A stretch of 64,000 nucleotides of DNA from JADJYF01 sp965278995. GTDB taxonomy: Bacteria; Pseudomonadota; Gammaproteobacteria; Ga0077536. Where the stretch lies: the NCBI GenBank assembly GCA_965278995.1, contig OZ257136.1, positions 1,054,001 to 1,118,000 on the forward strand, given 5' to 3'. The position numbers were made by a program, and so were the translations under genes. The notes beneath the pieces were generated by a model, which did no database searches, was not told where the DNA came from, and worked only from the letters and a program-made list of their open reading frames with translations. Numbering within the stretch: the stretch's first letter is position 1; the number at the start of each line of letters is the position of its first letter. Positions 63,188 through 64,000 of the stretch are shown here, piece by piece.

Positions 63188-63979
63188 TCAGTGCGACAGC
63201 CCGGCGTGTTCACTCAGGCGCTGCAGTTCGCCGCTGTCACGCAAGGCGGTGATGGTTTCGTTGATCAGTGCCAGCAGGGCTGGATTTCCCTTGGCGACCG
63301 CCACCGCATACTGTTCTGTCGTGAGCACTGGCGAGCGTTTGAGGGCGCCAGGATGGGCCGCGAGATAGGCATCGAGATTGACCGCCAGGTTCAACAGACC
63401 GTCGATGTTACCGGCGACAATAGCCGCGGCAGCATCCTCAAAGCTTTCGAAATCAATTATTTGTGGGGCTCTGCCCGGCGGAAAGTCGGTCGCGCTCAGG
63501 GCTTCGAGGCCATCGCGGTCGTTGTGTCTGATGCGACCAAGTCGTCTGTCTGCGAGGTCAGTCCAGGTCGTGATTTGCCCATCACTGCGCTGCAGCAATG
63601 CCAGTCCGCTTTCGAAATAGGGCTGCGAGAAATCGACCGTCAGCGCGGCCGCCGGGGAGATGCGATGCATGGCGATGCCGAGGTCGACTGCGCCGCTCGC
63701 GACGGCCGGCAGTCGGTCCGGTTTACGCATGCTGCGCAGCTCGATTTTGTCAGCGTCGCCAAGAACGTGCCCAGCCATGGCATGGGCGAGCTCAATCTCG
63801 AATCGGCGTTTGGGAAAATGCGCCGGATCACGATGCCCGGCTTGCTCGCGCGCACCCTGGTTCTTGACGCTGACGATGATCCGGTCACGTTCGCGAATGC
63901 GCGCGAGAGCGTCATCTGCGGTCGCCGGCAGCGCGGCGATCAGGACCAGCACAGCGAAGGTACGGGTATAGCATGTCAT
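63188..63979 (-). CDS. Family 3 solute-binding protein (transporter substrate-binding)
   Basis: This protein of about 263 residues has a signal peptide (TFAVLVLIAALPATA) and the bacterial extracellular solute-binding family 3 fold: ARIRERDRIIVSVKNQG, RFEIELAHAMAGHVL, VDLGIAMHRISP, and DFSQPYFESGLALLQRS. It probably binds an amino acid or related small molecule. The ATG at 63979 (MTCYTRTFAVLVL) is preferred; an in-frame ATG exactly at the window edge (64000) or beyond may be used. Transport permeases are not in this window. Confidence 0.85.
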   Translation of the reverse strand: MTCYTRTFAVLVLIAALPATADDALARIRERDRIIVSVKNQGAREQAGHRDPAHFPKRRFEIELAHAMAGHVLGDADKIELRSMRKPDRLPAVASGAVDLGIAMHRISPAAALTVDFSQPYFESGLALLQRSDGQITTWTDLADRRLGRIRHNDRDGLEALSATDFPPGRAPQIIDFESFEDAAAAIVAGNIDGLLNLAVNLDAYLAAHPGALKRSPVLTTEQYAVAVAKGNPALLALINETITALRDSGELQRLSEHAGLSH

Positions 63980-64000
63980 TTTCGGCGCTCTGTACGGCAT

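Overview
The window is 64 kb of GC-rich, densely coded bacterial chromosome with no plasmid, phage or insertion-sequence signature. Several traits point to an aerobic, heterotrophic gammaproteobacterium: the order uvrC - pgsA - tRNA-Gly(GCC) - tRNA-Cys(GCA) - ... - tRNA-Leu(TAA), which matches uvrC-pgsA-glyW-cysT-leuZ of enterobacteria; many acyl-CoA enzymes; a squalene-hopene cyclase; a TonB siderophore receptor; and PEP-CTERM (exosortase-sorted) proteins. A relative of Steroidobacterales/Nevskiales would fit, but the genus cannot be settled from sequence reading alone.

Region by region. 1-4.3 kb: an AtzE/AtzG amidase pair divergent from an isochorismatase-fold hydrolase, a xanthine/uracil-type permease and two small genes, probably for use of a nitrogen compound. 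4.3-9.0 kb: a TonB-dependent receptor and a PepSY membrane protein (iron uptake), then an RsbU-type phosphatase with a degenerate receiver. 9.0-16.2 kb: crotonase, DUF169 protein, Rid-family protein, diguanylate cyclase, Nudix enzyme, family 5 uracil-DNA glycosylase, uvrC and pgsA. 16.3-18.9 kb: the three tRNA genes, with a PEP-CTERM gene and its terminator lodged between tRNA-Cys and tRNA-Leu, and a second PEP-CTERM gene converging on them. 19.3-34.5 kb: a GGDEF-EAL protein, squalene-hopene cyclase, an acyl-CoA dehydrogenase, an FMN hydroxy-acid oxidase, metY, a GlcD-type oxidase, a hotdog thioesterase, a gamma-glutamyltransferase-like protein, rimO and a beta-hydroxyacid dehydrogenase, nearly all co-directional. 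34.5-35.7 kb: an AbiEii-type nucleotidyltransferase behind a small RHH-like protein and a perfect 24-bp palindrome, a likely toxin-antitoxin module.

35.9-42.5 kb: a hypothetical protein, an XRE regulator, an acyl-CoA ligase, a lipoprotein, a class III aminotransferase and an alpha/beta hydrolase. 42.5-48.7 kb: a minus-strand block holding an RND/MMPL membrane protein, an SBP56-type methanethiol oxidase (mtoX), a protein that fuses a SCO1/SenC domain to a MauG-like di-haem peroxidase, and a Nudix hydrolase. 48.9-57.3 kb: hisN-like phosphatase, NadM-Nudix enzyme, small secreted proteins, an MFS transporter, PncC, and a quinone-reductase / DsbA-like isomerase / crotonase set. 57.3-63.1 kb: a third PEP-CTERM protein, then a tightly overlapping four-gene operon (YaiO-like outer-membrane barrel, polytopic membrane protein, processive GT2 synthase with QxxRW, membrane-anchored bactofilin-like protein) that looks like a polysaccharide synthesis and export system. 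The window ends in a solute-binding protein.

The most interesting candidates are the YaiO-GT2-bactofilin operon, the SCO1-MauG fusion next to mtoX, the AbiEii/RHH-like pair with its palindrome, and the interrupted glyW-cysT-leuZ tRNA cluster. Both receiver domains in the window also lack the phosphoacceptor Asp in the same way.
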